A stretch of 34,566 bases of DNA from Pseudomonadota bacterium (GTDB lineage Bacteria; Pseudomonadota; Gammaproteobacteria; Burkholderiales; Burkholderiaceae_C). The notes under the pieces are model-generated. The model did not search any database. It was not told where the DNA came from and was given only the letters and a program-made list of their open reading frames with translations. Positions 17,116 through 28,262 of the stretch are shown piece by piece (within the stretch, counting starts at the first letter, position 1; each line of letters begins with the position of its first letter). A program made the position numbers and the translations under genes. The stretch spans positions 1-34,566 of the forward strand of contig JAUNTQ010000005.1 of assembly GCA_030538605.1 (NCBI GenBank). The letters are read 5' to 3'.

Positions 17116-18024
17116 TTATCTCGCGGGCAGGTAGCGCGCCGGGTCCACCGGCTTGCCCGAGCGGCGGATTTCGAAGTGCAGCTTCACGCGGTCGGCGTCG
17201 GTGCTGCCCATCTGGGCGATGCGCTGGCCTTTGGTGACGTTCTGGTCTTCCTTGACCAGCAGGGTCTGGTTGTGCGCGTAGGCGGTGAGGAAGGTGTTGT
17301 TGTGCTTGAGGATGATGAGGTTGCCGTAGCCACGCAGGCCCGCACCGGCGTACACCACCTTGCCGTCGGCCGCGGCCAGCACCGGATCGCCGGCCTTACC
17401 GCCAATGCCCAGGCCCTTGTTCTTGGCCTCGTCAAAGCCGGCCACCAAGGGGCCGCTGGCGGGCCAGATGAAGGCCACGTCGTCGGCGCCGGCCGAAGGC
17501 GGCGACGAAGCAGGGGCCGGCGCGGGGGCGGGGGCCGGGGCTGCGCCCGGCGTGGTTTGCGTGGCCACGGGCACAGGGGGGGTGCCGGACGGGGGCAACG
17601 GTGCGGCGCCGCCCGGACGAGGGGCAGCGCCGGGCAGGGGCGCAGCGCCCGGCAAGGGCCGACCCATGGACTCGGTCGCGCCGGGCGCGGCGGCCACAGT
17701 GGTGCCCGAGGGGGGAACCACGCGCAGCACCTGGCCGACCTCGATCACGTTGGGGTTGTCTAGGTTGTTCCAGCGCGCGATGTCGCGCCAGGGCTGGCCC
17801 ACTTCACCGGCGATGCGCATGATGGTGTCGCCCTGGCGCACGGTGTAAAAGCCGGGTTTGCCGGCGTTTTCGGCGCCGGGCAGCGTGGCGGGGTCGACGC
17901 GCGGCGTACCGGCGGTGCGGTCTTCCACGGGCGCGCGCGTGGTGGAAGAAGTGCCGCAGCCCGCCAGCACGGCGGCGGCCACGAGCGTCAAGGAAATCCA
18001 AGTCTGACGACCTGAGAGCTGCAT
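17116..18024 (-). CDS. nlpD: Lipoprotein NlpD, LysM/LytM amidase activator
   Basis: The 302-residue protein begins with a lipoprotein signal and lipobox (LAGC, Cys23). A LysM domain follows at about residues 60-103 (FYTVRQGDTIMRIAGEVG to EVGQVLRVVPP), then a long Pro/Ala/Gly linker, then an M23/LytM domain from about residue 205 (FIWPASGPLVAGFD, YGNLIILKHNNTFLTAYAHN, KLHFEIRRSGKPVDP). The metal-binding residues of true M23 peptidases appear incomplete, as expected of NlpD, which activates the amidase AmiC during cell separation rather than cutting peptides. GGAAGG eight bases before the ATG at 18024 sets the start. It is third in surE-pcm-nlpD; rpoS, the usual next gene in many proteobacteria, is missing. 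Confidence 0.93.
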   Translation of the reverse strand: MQLSGRQTWISLTLVAAAVLAGCGTSSTTRAPVEDRTAGTPRVDPATLPGAENAGKPGFYTVRQGDTIMRIAGEVGQPWRDIARWNNLDNPNVIEVGQVLRVVPPSGTTVAAAPGATESMGRPLPGAAPLPGAAPRPGGAAPLPPSGTPPVPVATQTTPGAAPAPAPAPAPASSPPSAGADDVAFIWPASGPLVAGFDEAKNKGLGIGGKAGDPVLAAADGKVVYAGAGLRGYGNLIILKHNNTFLTAYAHNQTLLVKEDQNVTKGQRIAQMGSTDADRVKLHFEIRRSGKPVDPARYLPAR

Positions 18025-18071
18025 AAATAAAACCTTCCCGTGGTGTGGGTGTGCCTGGGGCATGGTTTGCC

Positions 18072-18884
18072 CTAGGTAACCCCGGATTTTAGGGGCACGA
18101 AGTTCACCGCCTCCAGTACGGACTGGCGTACCCCTTGGCGGGACTTGTCTATCACCATCAGCGCCTGTCGGCCGGGCGCTGTGGCAATGGGCGCGACGAT
18201 GCGCCCGCCCCAGGCGAGCTGGTCGATCCAGGCGTCGGGCACGGCCTCGCCGCCGGCGGCGGCGATGATGCCGGCATACGGCGCGCCCCTGGCGAAGCCG
18301 GCCATGCCGTCGCCCAGGATGAGGTGGACGTTGGCGATGCGCAGCGGGCGCAGGTTGGCGCGGGCTTTTTCGTGCAGATCGCGCAGGCGCTCGATGCTGT
18401 AGACCTCCGTTGCCAGCTGGCCCAGCACCACGGCCTGGTAGCCGCAGCCGGTGCCCACGTCGAGCACGCGGCCCAGGCGGCCGTCTTCGGCGCGCAGGCC
18501 GCCTTGCATGAGCAGCTCCACCATGCGGGCGACGACGCTGGGCTTGCTGATGGTCTGCCCCAGGCCAATGGGCAAGGCGGTGTCTTCATAGGCCTGCGGC
18601 ACGAGGGCGCTGTCGACGAAGTGGTGGCGGTCCACACGGCCCATGGCGCGCAGCACCTGCGGATCGCTGATGCCTTCGGCGGCGATCAGCTGCACCATGC
18701 GGGCGCGGGCGGGGATGGGGTCGCGCGCGGCGGCGGCACCGGGCTGGCCTGCGTCCGCCCTGGCAGCGTCTGGCGCGGTGGCCGTCGCCTGGGGCGGCGC
18801 GGCAGGCCGGCGCACGGCGGCGCGCGCGGGCGTGCCAAGGTCGAGCCGGGCAGGAAAGCCGGGGCGCGGTGGTGGTGCGGCCAT
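18072..18884 (-). CDS. pcm: Protein-L-isoaspartate O-methyltransferase
   Basis: The enzyme uses SAM to methylate damaged L-isoaspartyl residues so that they can revert to aspartate. Conserved parts are VDRHHFVDSALVPQAYEDTALPIG, GQTISKPSVVARMVELL and the SAM motif VLDVGTGCGYQAVVLGQL. The 270 residues exceed the usual ~210: the first 60 are a low-complexity Pro/Ala/Arg extension, and an internal ATG at Met62 matches the normal family start, so the true start may be there (18701). The ATG at 18884 lies seven bases after the surE stop and has only a weak ribosome-binding site, so the choice is open. Confidence 0.92.
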   Translation of the reverse strand: MAAPPPRPGFPARLDLGTPARAAVRRPAAPPQATATAPDAARADAGQPGAAAARDPIPARARMVQLIAAEGISDPQVLRAMGRVDRHHFVDSALVPQAYEDTALPIGLGQTISKPSVVARMVELLMQGGLRAEDGRLGRVLDVGTGCGYQAVVLGQLATEVYSIERLRDLHEKARANLRPLRIANVHLILGDGMAGFARGAPYAGIIAAAGGEAVPDAWIDQLAWGGRIVAPIATAPGRQALMVIDKSRQGVRQSVLEAVNFVPLKSGVT

Positions 18885-18891
18885 GGCGCTT

Positions 18892-19680
18892 TCAGCCCTG
18901 CCTTTGCGGCTGCGCGGCAGCCAGCATGTGCTGAAGGCCTTGCGACCAGTAGGCGAGCGCGTCGCGGTCGGTCAGGTCGACCTTGAGCGGGGTGATGGCG
19001 ATGTGGCCGGCGGCGGTGGCGTGAAAGTCGGTGCCTTCGGCGGCGTCGGCGGCGGGGCCTGCGCCGCCGATCCAGTACATGGTGTCGCCGCGCGGGCTGG
19101 GCATGGTGATGACTTTTTCGGCCGCGTGGCGGCGGCCCAGGCGGCTGACCTTGGGCGGCTTGATCTGGCCTGCGGGCAGGTTGGGGATGTTGACGTTGAG
19201 CAGCCAGGGCTTGCCGCCTTCGATCTGGTGCGTGCCGATGCGCTGCACCAGCTCGGCCGCCTTGGCGGCGGCGGCGTCGATGTGGCCCCAGCCTTTTTCG
19301 ACCTGCGAGAAGGCGATGGCCGGAACGCCGAACAGATAGCCCTCCATGGCGGCGCCGACGGTGCCTGAGTAGATGGTGTCGTCGCCCATGTTGGCACCGT
19401 TGTTGATGCCGGAGACGACCAGGTCGGGCCGGTAGTCGAGCAGGCCAGTGAGGGCGATGTGCACGCAGTCGGCGGGGGTGCCGTTGACGTAGCGAAAGCC
19501 GTTGGCCGCCTGGTGCACGTAAAGCGGCGAGTGTAGCGTGAGCGCGTTGGACTTGGCGCTGTTGTTGTGCTCGGGCGCGATCACTTCGACGGCGACACCC
19601 GGCAGGCGCGCCAGCGCCTCATGCAGGGCCACGATGCCGGGGGCCTGGACGCCATCGTCGTTGCAGAGCAGGATTTTCAT
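18892..19680 (-). CDS. surE: 5'/3'-nucleotidase SurE
   Basis: The 262-residue protein opens with [16 protein letters not shown], containing the metal-binding Asp pair (Asp8, Asp9), followed by [15 protein letters not shown] and [17 protein letters not shown], all diagnostic of SurE. The enzyme dephosphorylates nucleoside monophosphates and short polyphosphates and is a stationary-phase survival factor. The ATG at 19680 begins the family sequence. It heads surE-pcm-nlpD and is divergent from the quinone oxidoreductase gene across 240 bp that hold a full copy of the ~80-bp inverted repeat. Confidence 0.97.
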   Translation of the reverse strand: MKILLCNDDGVQAPGIVALHEALARLPGVAVEVIAPEHNNSAKSNALTLHSPLYVHQAANGFRYVNGTPADCVHIALTGLLDYRPDLVVSGINNGANMGDDTIYSGTVGAAMEGYLFGVPAIAFSQVEKGWGHIDAAAAKAAELVQRIGTHQIEGGKPWLLNVNIPNLPAGQIKPPKVSRLGRRHAAEKVITMPSPRGDTMYWIGGAGPAADAAEGTDFHATAAGHIAITPLKVDLTDRDALAYWSQGLQHMLAAAQPQRQG

Positions 19681-19720
19681 GGAGCGGAGGGAGTTTGCAA
19701 CGGATTGTAGGCGGGTGATG

Positions 19721-19822
19721 GATATCAAAAAACATAGCTTTTTGCATATGATATATATCATTTTTTGAATTGTTTATATCCAAATTTGATATATAACATG
19801 CGCAAACAGCTATCAAAATATC
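19721..19822. repeat. Copy 2 of the inverted-repeat family, extended arms
   Basis: The core starts CATAGCTTTTTGCATATGAT and ends ATATAACATGCGCAAACAGC, with outer arms GATATCAAAA and TCAAAATATC. ATGATATATATCATT on the left corresponds to TGATATATAACAT on the right. The left tip has lost GCGC (TTGCATA). It lies between surE and the oxidoreductase gene and is very AT-rich, so it may also contain the promoters. Confidence 0.8.
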
Positions 19823-19920
19823 TACACCTTGCCGTCGCAACAGGGACAGCCCGCCCCGCTGCCCGGCTTCTATGATTCGGCGCACTTCACGAACCACCCC
19901 ATCCCAAGGAGACCTTTTTC

Positions 19921-20895
19921 ATGCACGCCTGGCTTTGCGAGAACCCCGTCGGTGTCGATGCCCTGACCTGGAAAGAGCTGCCCACGCCGCAGCCGGGCAA
20001 GGGCCAGGTGTTGGTCCGCATTCAGGCGGCCAGCCTGAACTTTCCCGACCTGCTCATCGTGCAGAACAAGTACCAGATGAAGCCCGAGCTGCCCTTCGTG
20101 CCCGGCTCCGAATACGCGGGCGTGGTCGAGGCCGTGGGTGAAGGCGTGAGCGGCTTGCAGGTGGGCCAGGCCGTGGCCTGCCTGTCGGGCACCGGCGGCT
20201 TTGCCACGCACGCGCTGGCACCGGCCAAGCTGTGCATGCCGCTGCCGCCCGGCTTTCCGCCAGTGGATGCGGCCGCTTTCATCATGATTTACGCCACCAG
20301 CCACCACGCGCTGCTCGACCGCGGGCAGCTGAAAAGCGGTGAAACCGTGCTGGTGCTGGGCGGCGCGGGCGGCGTGGGCATGTCGGCGATCCAGCTGGCC
20401 AAGGCGGCGGGCGCGCGCGTGATCGCCGCTGCATCGACCGACGAGAAATGCGCCTTCTGCAAGCAGCTGGGCGCAGACGAAACCATCAACTACCAGACCG
20501 AAGACCTGCGCGAGCGCCTGAAGGCGCTGACCGATGGCAAAGGGCCAGATGTGATCTACGACCCGGTGGGCGGCGAATTCACCGAGGCCGCGTTTCGCTC
20601 CATCGCCTGGCGCGGGCGGCACCTGGTGGTGGGCTTTGCGGCGGGCGAGATTCCGGCCATCAAGATCAACCTGGCGCTGGTCAAGGGCGCCAGCCTGGTG
20701 GGCGTGTTCTGGGGCGACTTCGCCCGCCGCGAGCCGCAGGCCAACGCCACCATGATGCAAGAGCTGGCCAGCTGGTATGCGCAGGGCAAGATCAAGCCCC
20801 ACATCGACCGCACCATGCCCATGAGCGAGCTGAAAGCAGCCTACGCGCGCATGGCAAGCCGCGCGGTGCAGGGCAAGCTGGTGCTGAAGAACTGA
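19921..20895 (+). CDS. NADPH:quinone oxidoreductase-type MDR enzyme
   Basis: The 324-residue protein is a zinc-free medium-chain dehydrogenase/reductase of the quinone oxidoreductase type. The N-terminal catalytic domain has ASLNFPDLLIVQNKYQ and LPFVPGSEYAGVVEAVGEGV. The Rossmann domain carries VLVLGGAGGVGMSAIQLAKA for NADPH, then TDEKCAFCKQLGADETINY. No structural or catalytic zinc cysteines are seen. AAGGAGA about ten bases before the ATG is the ribosome-binding site. Substrate may be a quinone or another activated double bond. It is alone on its strand. Confidence 0.92.
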   Translation: MHAWLCENPVGVDALTWKELPTPQPGKGQVLVRIQAASLNFPDLLIVQNKYQMKPELPFVPGSEYAGVVEAVGEGVSGLQVGQAVACLSGTGGFATHALAPAKLCMPLPPGFPPVDAAAFIMIYATSHHALLDRGQLKSGETVLVLGGAGGVGMSAIQLAKAAGARVIAAASTDEKCAFCKQLGADETINYQTEDLRERLKALTDGKGPDVIYDPVGGEFTEAAFRSIAWRGRHLVVGFAAGEIPAIKINLALVKGASLVGVFWGDFARREPQANATMMQELASWYAQGKIKPHIDRTMPMSELKAAYARMASRAVQGKLVLKN

Positions 20896-21155
20896 CATCC
20901 CCCCCTGAGCCGCCTGCGGCGTCTCGGTGCTCGCCGCCAGAGGCGGCGGCTCTTCGGCCCGTCCAAGCCTGCGCAGGCAGGCTTGGAGCCGCGGGCCTCA
21001 GCCCCCAGGGGGACGCCGCTGGTCGCCGGGGAAACCCCGGCTTGGGCGGCCGCTGGAATGACCTGCTCCGCGGTCTTTTGATTTTGAATGGGTCTGCTGC
21101 GCGGCCCTGCCATGCGTGAACCCCGTAGGTCGGAACCGCGAAGCGATTCCGACAT
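20896..21155. repeat. Cluster of GC-rich palindromes after the oxidoreductase gene
   Basis: Several hairpins fill this gap: CCAAGCCTGC with GCAGGCTTGG (20963-20986), CCCCCCTGAG (20900-20909) facing CTCAGCCCCCAGGGGG (20998-21013), and TCGGAA with TTCCGA around 21129-21153. The first two could end the upstream transcript. They resemble dispersed repeats rather than a gene. The rest of the 448-bp gap up to 21343 shows nothing recognised. Confidence 0.65.
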
Positions 21156-21343
21156 GCCACGGTCAGCCTTGGCAGACAGGATCAAGCCTTGCCCCGCCTG
21201 CCATACAAGCGCCACACACACCCGGTGACCCGCCGCGCAAGCCACAAGCGTGCGGCTTCACACGTTCCGCGCGCTTGGTGGTTTGGCGGCGCAGGCGGTT
21301 TGGGGCAAGATCGCGGCCGTTGACGGCTTGCCTGATTGCCCCC

Positions 21344-21817
21344 ATGAGACGTATCCCCCTTCTCGCCCGCCGCATCGCCCTGCCCTGCGCGCTGGCCCTG
21401 CTGGCCGGTGCCGCGCCCGCGCAGACCATCAAGCGCTGGGTGGACGAGCGCGGCGTGGTGCATTACGGCGACGCCCTGCCCGCGCGCGGCGCGACCAAGG
21501 TCACCGAAGTGCCCGCCGCGCAGCCCTTGAGCGAGCAGGACAAGGCCGCCGCCGAGGCGCGCATGCAGCAATACCGCGATGTGCTGGCCCCCACCGCGCC
21601 GCCGCCTGGCGACCCCGCATCTGCCCCACCCGCCGCCAGCGGCCCCGCCCCCGGCGACCAAAGCTGCCTGGCCCAATGGCAGCGCTATGACGCGGCCTAT
21701 GCCTGCATGGACGGCCACCGTGTGCAGGGCGGCGGCGTGCGCCCCGATGCCTACGCCCAGTGCCCCGTCGTGCCCCAGCCGAACTGCCCGCCGCCTGCGG
21801 GTGTGTTGAAGAAATAG
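21344..21817 (+). CDS. Exported DUF4124-domain protein
   Basis: A 157-residue protein with an N-terminal signal peptide (Arg-rich start, hydrophobic CALALLAGAAPAQ, cleavage after about residue 25) followed by a DUF4124 domain (IKRWVDERGVVHYGDALP), a short fold common in beta- and gamma-proteobacterial exported proteins with no fixed function. The second half is Pro/Ala-rich and ends with four cysteines in SCLAQW, AYACMDG, AQCPVV and NCPPP, probably two disulfides in the periplasm. The ATG at 21344 starts the signal peptide; the longer upstream frame runs through repeat DNA. Confidence 0.82.
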   Translation: MRRIPLLARRIALPCALALLAGAAPAQTIKRWVDERGVVHYGDALPARGATKVTEVPAAQPLSEQDKAAAEARMQQYRDVLAPTAPPPGDPASAPPAASGPAPGDQSCLAQWQRYDAAYACMDGHRVQGGGVRPDAYAQCPVVPQPNCPPPAGVLKK

Positions 21818-21822
21818 CCGGG

Positions 21823-21854
21823 CGGCGGCGGAATCCCTTCGGGGTTCCGCCCTA
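21823..21854. repeat. GGCGGAATCC/GGTTCCGCC palindrome
   Basis: GGCGGAATCCC and GGGGTTCCGCC face each other around TTC, followed by CTAC. The hairpin lies just after the DUF4124 gene and could serve as its terminator, though no T-run follows. Short repeats of this form are widely dispersed in proteobacteria. Confidence 0.55.
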
Positions 21855-21903
21855 CGAGCTTCGCGTCCTTGGCATGAGGCAGTTCGGCCAACCTGCGCTT
21901 CGC

Positions 21904-22089
21904 CTACCGCCCCTTGCCTTCGGCCCTTTCACGTGCGCGGCGCTGCTGGCGGGTTTCGCGGGCGCGGGCTTGGGCCTGCTCTTTGGCGCTGCGCTTTTCG
22001 CGCCAGCCGCGCGAGAAGTGGCGGCCCAGCCAGAAGCTGGCGAGGCCGGTGATCACGATGATGAGCAGGGCAGTGAGGCTGAGGTTCAT
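21904..22089 (-). CDS. Small membrane protein of unknown function
   Basis: A 61-residue frame begins with a single hydrophobic segment (residues 5-24, ALLIIVITGLASFWLG) followed by a strongly basic, Arg/Gln-rich helical tail (EQAQARARETRQQRRARERA). This is the pattern of a bitopic inner-membrane protein with a charged cytoplasmic tail. It follows parC on the same strand with a 20-bp gap. There is no strong ribosome-binding site at the ATG; a TTG at 22113 is an alternative start that would overlap the parC stop. I do not recognise a family. Confidence 0.55.
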   Translation of the reverse strand: MNLSLTALLIIVITGLASFWLGRHFSRGWREKRSAKEQAQARARETRQQRRARERAEGKGR

Positions 22090-22109
22090 GACTTTGGGCT
22101 GAAGGCGGG

Positions 22110-24479
22110 TCAAAGCACGCGCTGCACGTCTTGCGGCTTGAAGCCGAAGCTGGCGTCACGGCCCTTGCGTGCGCGGGCGGCGCGTGCGTTGTTGAGGCTG
22201 CGGATTTCCAGCACTTCCTCGCGCGGCTTGCCGCCCCGGCCCGTGCCGGTGATGCGCACGCTGCGGGTGTAGGCGGCAGCGCCCGCCAGGGTGTCTTTGG
22301 CGTCGAGGTCGATCAGGGTGAGGCCCCGGCCCCCTTTTTCCATCAGCTTCAACTCGCCGATCTCGAAGGTGAGGAGGCGCCCGCCGGTGGAGACGCAGGC
22401 GACGTGCGTGGCCTCGCCCATCGGCGTGGTGTCTTGCGCGGGCCTGGGCTCGGCGTCTGGCACCAGCGGCGCGGGGCGGCAGATGTGTTCGCCCTCGCCC
22501 ACGGTGATGAAGGTCTTGCCGCCGCGCTGGCGCGAGAGCATGTGCGCCACGCGCGCCAGAAAGCCGTAGCCGCCCGATTGCGACAGCAGTAGCGTGGCAC
22601 TGTCAGGCCCGGCGAAGTAGTGCGCGGGCTGGGTGCCGGCCTCCAGCTCGATGAGCGTGGTGATGGGCTGGCCGTCGCCGCGCGCGCCGGGCAGGCTGGC
22701 CACGGGCACGGTGTAGACACGCCCGTTGCTGCCGAACACCAGCAGGTTGTCCACCGTGCGGCATTCAAAGGTGCCGTACAGCCCGTCGCCCGCCTTGAAG
22801 GCAAACGCCGCCGCGTCGTGCCCGTGGCCCTGGCGGGCGCGCACCCAGCCTTTTTCGCTGATGACGACGGTGACCGGCTCGTCGATGACCTTGACTTCGG
22901 CCACGGCTTTTTTCTCGGCCTGAATCAGCGTGCGGCGGGCGTCGGCAAACTGCTTGGCGTCGGCCTCGATCTCCTTGACCATCAGGCGGCGCAGCGTGGC
23001 GGGGCTGCCCAGAATGTCCTCCAGGCCGCTTTGCTGCTTGCGCAGCTCTTGCAACTCTTGCTCGATCTTGATGGCTTCGAGCCGGGCCAGCTGGCGCAGG
23101 CGGATGTCGAGGATGTCGTCGGCCTGGCGCTCAGTGAGGGCAAAGCGCGCGATGAGGGCGGCCTTGGGTTCGTCGCTGGTGCGGATGATGGCGATCACCT
23201 CGTCGATGTTGAGCAGCACGAGCTGCCGACCTTCGAGGATGTGAATGCGGTCTTGCACTTTTTGCAGCCGGTGCTGGCTGCGGCGGGTGATGGTCTGCTG
23301 GCGGAAGTCGATCCACTCCAGCAGCATCTGGCGCAGGCTTTTCTGCACGGGCCTGCCGTCGAGGCCCACGCTGGTGAGGTTGATGGAGGCTGAGGTTTCC
23401 AGGCTGGTGTGCGCCAGCAGGGTGCGGGCCAGCTCGTCCTGGCCGATGGTGCGGCTTTTCGGCTCGAAGACGATGCGCACGGGCGCGTCCTTGCTAGATT
23501 CGTCGCGCACTTCGTCCAGCACGGCTAGCACGCTGGCCTTGAGCTGGGTCTGGTCTTGCGTGAGGGTTTTCTTGCCTGCCTTGACCTTGGGGTTGGTCAG
23601 CTCTTCTATTTCTTCCAGCACCTTCTGTGTGCTGGTGCCGGGGGGCAGCTCGGTGACGACGAGCTGCCACTGGCCGCGCGCGAGGTCTTCGACTTTCCAG
23701 CGCGCGCGCACTTTCAGGCTGCCGCGGCCGGTGCGGTAAGCGGCGGCAATGTCGGCGGCGGGGCTGATGATCTGGCCGCCGCCGGGGTAGTCGGGGCCGG
23801 GCAGCAGGGCGAGCAGCTCTTCGTCGGGCAACTGCGGCTGCTTGACGAGGGCGATGCAGGCATCGGCCACTTCGCGCAGGTTGTGGCTGGGGATTTCGGT
23901 GGCCAGGCCCACGGCAATGCCGCTGGCGCCGTTGAGCAGGGCAAAGGGCAGGCGCGCGGGAAGCTGGCGCGGCTCTTGTTCGCGGCCGTCGTAGTTGGGC
24001 TGGAAATCCACCGTGCCTTCGTCGATTTCGTCGAGCAGCAGGCGGGTGATTTTGGCCAGGCGCGCTTCGGTGTAGCGCATGGCGGCGGCACCATCGCCGT
24101 CGCGGCTGCCGAAGTTGCCCTGGCCGTCGATGAGGGGGTAGCGCTGCGAGAAGTCTTGCGCCATGCGCACCAGCGCGTCGTAGGCGGCGGTGTCGCCGTG
24201 GGGGTGGTATTTGCCCAGCACGTCGCCCACCACGCGGGCGCTTTTGACCGGGGTGGCGGGGGTGTTGCCGCCGCTGCCGCCGTAGCCGAGGCCCATGCGG
24301 TCCATCGCATAGAGGATGCGGCGCTGCACGGGCTTTTGGCCGTCGGCCACGTCGGGCAGGGCGCGGCCCTTGACCACGCTGAGGGCGTATTCAAGGTAGG
24401 CGCGCTGCGCGTAGATGGCCAGGGGCAGGTCGCCTTCGGGCAGGGCGGGGGGGGCGTCGAAAAGACTGGGGTCAGACAT
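22110..24479 (-). CDS. parC: DNA topoisomerase IV subunit A
   Basis: The 789-residue protein is the DNA-cleaving subunit of topoisomerase IV, which unlinks daughter chromosomes. It shows the winged-helix region [22 protein letters not shown], the active-site Tyr136 in [10 protein letters not shown], and [12 protein letters not shown]. The quinolone-region segment is [12 protein letters not shown], with Thr97 and Asp101 at the positions of E. coli Ser80 and Glu84. The C-terminal beta-pinwheel ([17 protein letters not shown] and following) is shorter than in GyrA and lacks a GyrA box, which supports ParC. parE lies upstream on the same strand, separated by a transglycosylase gene and a repeat-filled gap. 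Confidence 0.97.
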   Translation of the reverse strand: MSDPSLFDAPPALPEGDLPLAIYAQRAYLEYALSVVKGRALPDVADGQKPVQRRILYAMDRMGLGYGGSGGNTPATPVKSARVVGDVLGKYHPHGDTAAYDALVRMAQDFSQRYPLIDGQGNFGSRDGDGAAAMRYTEARLAKITRLLLDEIDEGTVDFQPNYDGREQEPRQLPARLPFALLNGASGIAVGLATEIPSHNLREVADACIALVKQPQLPDEELLALLPGPDYPGGGQIISPAADIAAAYRTGRGSLKVRARWKVEDLARGQWQLVVTELPPGTSTQKVLEEIEELTNPKVKAGKKTLTQDQTQLKASVLAVLDEVRDESSKDAPVRIVFEPKSRTIGQDELARTLLAHTSLETSASINLTSVGLDGRPVQKSLRQMLLEWIDFRQQTITRRSQHRLQKVQDRIHILEGRQLVLLNIDEVIAIIRTSDEPKAALIARFALTERQADDILDIRLRQLARLEAIKIEQELQELRKQQSGLEDILGSPATLRRLMVKEIEADAKQFADARRTLIQAEKKAVAEVKVIDEPVTVVISEKGWVRARQGHGHDAAAFAFKAGDGLYGTFECRTVDNLLVFGSNGRVYTVPVASLPGARGDGQPITTLIELEAGTQPAHYFAGPDSATLLLSQSGGYGFLARVAHMLSRQRGGKTFITVGEGEHICRPAPLVPDAEPRPAQDTTPMGEATHVACVSTGGRLLTFEIGELKLMEKGGRGLTLIDLDAKDTLAGAAAYTRSVRITGTGRGGKPREEVLEIRSLNNARAARARKGRDASFGFKPQDVQRVL

Positions 24480-24495
24480 GGAGAGGAGTTATTTT

Positions 24496-24576
24496 GATAG
24501 CTTCTTGCGCACGTTATAAAACAATTTCAATATGAAATACATCTGAAATCGTTTTATAACATGCGCAAGCAGCTCC
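24496..24576. repeat. Copy 3 of the ~80-bp inverted-repeat family
   Basis: It starts GATAGCTTCTTGCGCACG and ends CATGCGCAAGCAGCTCC. Inner arms GTTATAAAACAATTTCA and TGAAATCGTTTTATAAC are complementary with one mismatch, the longest match in the family. It lies 17 bp upstream of the parC start, within the leader. Confidence 0.88.
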
Positions 24577-24644
24577 TTTTATTTATGGATGCAGGGCCAG
24601 GCTTTCAATCGGCGGGCAGCGTGGGCTGCGGGCGCTCATGGTGT

Positions 24645-24905
24645 CGTCATTCCCGCGCAGGCGCATGGGCGCCAACTAAAGAAACTCGTCCCCCCATTCA
24701 CCATCGTCATTCCCGCGAAGGCGGGAATCCAGGGGCCTTCAAACAGCACGGCAGTCTGCACAGGCCGCCTGGATTCCCGCCTTCGCGGGAATGACGGGGG
24801 AGTTTTGGGCCCTGTTTCCGTTAAGTTAGCGCCTATGCGCGCAGGCGGGAATCCAGCTTTGGCGCAGGTGCTGTGCCTGGATTCCCGCCTTCGCGGGAAT
24901 GACGG
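24645..24905. repeat. Array of five CGTCATTCCCGC/GCGGGAAT palindromic repeats
   Basis: Full copies at 24705-24732, 24769-24796 and 24877-24905 contain ATTCCCGCGAAGGCGGGAAT or its reverse complement with flanking CGTC and CCAG. Partial copies lie at 24645-24663 and 24838-24856. Orientation alternates. Spacing is irregular and the intervals differ, so this is not CRISPR. It fills the gap between the transglycosylase gene and parC. Confidence 0.85.
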
Positions 24906-24953
24906 GTGTGGATACGGCCCCGAGCCTGCAAAGGTGGTGCATGCGCAAGCCTC

Positions 24954-25036
24954 GCAGGCTGGGTAGCGCCGAAGGCGAAACCCGGCGTTCTCGCGAGCCG
25001 GGTTGCCGGGTTTCGCTTTCGCTCTACCCAGCCTGC
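24954..25036. repeat. 83-bp imperfect palindrome after the transglycosylase gene
   Basis: GCAGGCTGGGTAG (24954-24966) pairs with CTACCCAGCCTGC (25024-25036), and the interior adds GCGAAACCCGGC facing GCCGGGTTTCGC with a small nested stem around TCGCGA. It lies 24 bp downstream of the transglycosylase stop on the minus strand and could terminate its transcript, though no T-run is seen. Confidence 0.75.
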
Positions 25037-25060
25037 AAAGATGCAGGGCAAGAGGGTGCA

Positions 25061-26071
25061 TCAGGTTTCGTCCGCCGGGCGCGGCGATGTGAGGGGCACG
25101 GTGGAGAGCACGGGCACGAGCGGGCCGCCGACGCGGCTGCGGGCCTGGTGCTCGGCAGCGGGTGCGAGCTTGGCCGCCGGGCCGCCCAGCTCCACGCGCA
25201 CGCGGCTGCCTGGCACGCGGGAGACGATGGGGGCGATAGCGGTGGTGGTGGCGGGCGCGCGGGCCAGAGCGGGAGCGGGCACGGACGCAGGCTCGGGCTT
25301 GAACGCGCCATAAAGGCCCATCACCGTGCTGACATAGCCGCGCGTTTCGCGGTAGTTGGGAATTTGCTGGCCTGCGCGCTGCACCGCGCCTTCGCCTGCG
25401 TTGTAGGCGGCCACGGCCAGCTCGGTGTTGCCGTTGAAGCGTTTGAGCAGATAGGCCAGGTGGCGCGCGCCGGCGAAGATGTTGGTGCGCGGGTCGGTGA
25501 GCTTTTCCTGCACGCTGCGGGCGGGCAGCGCGCGGCCTTGGCGGTCGGTGCGGCCGGGGGCGTCGGCCACCACGCCGTATTGCCCGGCGGTGGCGGGCAT
25601 GAGCTGCATCAGCCCCACCGCGCCCTTAGGCGAGACGGCTTGCGGGTCAAAGCCCGATTCGGCGGCGATGACGGCCTTGAGCAGTTCGTAATCCACCGCA
25701 TGTGCCTTGGCCGCCGCGCGCATGTGCGGCTGCACGGCGCGGTAGCCGCGCGACTGGCTGATGCCGGAAAAGCGCTTGGGCACGGTGTAGCCCGGTGGGC
25801 GCGCGGCACCGGGCTTCGCGCTGCTGAGGCTGCCCTTGAGCGGGGTTGGACGCAGCGGGTGTGCGCCCAGATCGAGGCGCGCGACGTCGTTGCCCTTGTA
25901 GAAGAGCTGGTAGCGCGCATCAACCTGCGAGGCGGCAAAGTGGGTCACGCCCGCTTCGTCCATGTAGGCCCAGAGGTCGGCGCGGGCAGCGCCGTGCAGC
26001 AGCAAAAGCGCCAGGCCAAGCACGGGCAGGTGCAGGCGGGCGACGGCCTTTTGGAGAAAAACAGTTGGCAT
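25061..26071 (-). CDS. Lytic transglycosylase, SLT domain, with DUF4124-like N-terminus
   Basis: A 336-residue exported protein with a signal peptide (residues 1-31, VLGLALLLLHGAARA). Residues 32-60 look like DUF4124 (DLWAYMDEAGVTHFAASQ). The SLT domain follows, with the catalytic glutamate Glu138 in AVIAAESGFDPQAVSPKGA, then GLMQLMPATAGQYGV and NTELAVAAYNAGEGAV. It cleaves peptidoglycan in the periplasm to give anhydromuramic ends. The C-terminal 90 residues are Pro/Ala-rich and probably unstructured. It sits between parE and parC on the same strand; its stop-to-parE order suggests co-transcription with parE, whose stop is 18 bp upstream of its start. Confidence 0.93.
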   Translation of the reverse strand: MPTVFLQKAVARLHLPVLGLALLLLHGAARADLWAYMDEAGVTHFAASQVDARYQLFYKGNDVARLDLGAHPLRPTPLKGSLSSAKPGAARPPGYTVPKRFSGISQSRGYRAVQPHMRAAAKAHAVDYELLKAVIAAESGFDPQAVSPKGAVGLMQLMPATAGQYGVVADAPGRTDRQGRALPARSVQEKLTDPRTNIFAGARHLAYLLKRFNGNTELAVAAYNAGEGAVQRAGQQIPNYRETRGYVSTVMGLYGAFKPEPASVPAPALARAPATTTAIAPIVSRVPGSRVRVELGGPAAKLAPAAEHQARSRVGGPLVPVLSTVPLTSPRPADET

Positions 26072-26089
26072 GTGGGGAAAGCAGGAAGT

Positions 26090-28247
<2,158 letters not shown>

Positions 28248-28262
28248 GTTTTATTTTATTTT

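Noticed and set aside
24180..24200. Thr97 and Asp101 in the ParC quinolone region as a resistance mutation
   Set aside because: Residues at these positions differ naturally between bacterial groups; without the wild-type sequence of the species no such claim is possible.
24645..24905. Possible CRISPR array
   Set aside because: Units are palindromic, alternate in orientation, vary in spacing, and have no cas genes near; they are dispersed palindromic repeats.
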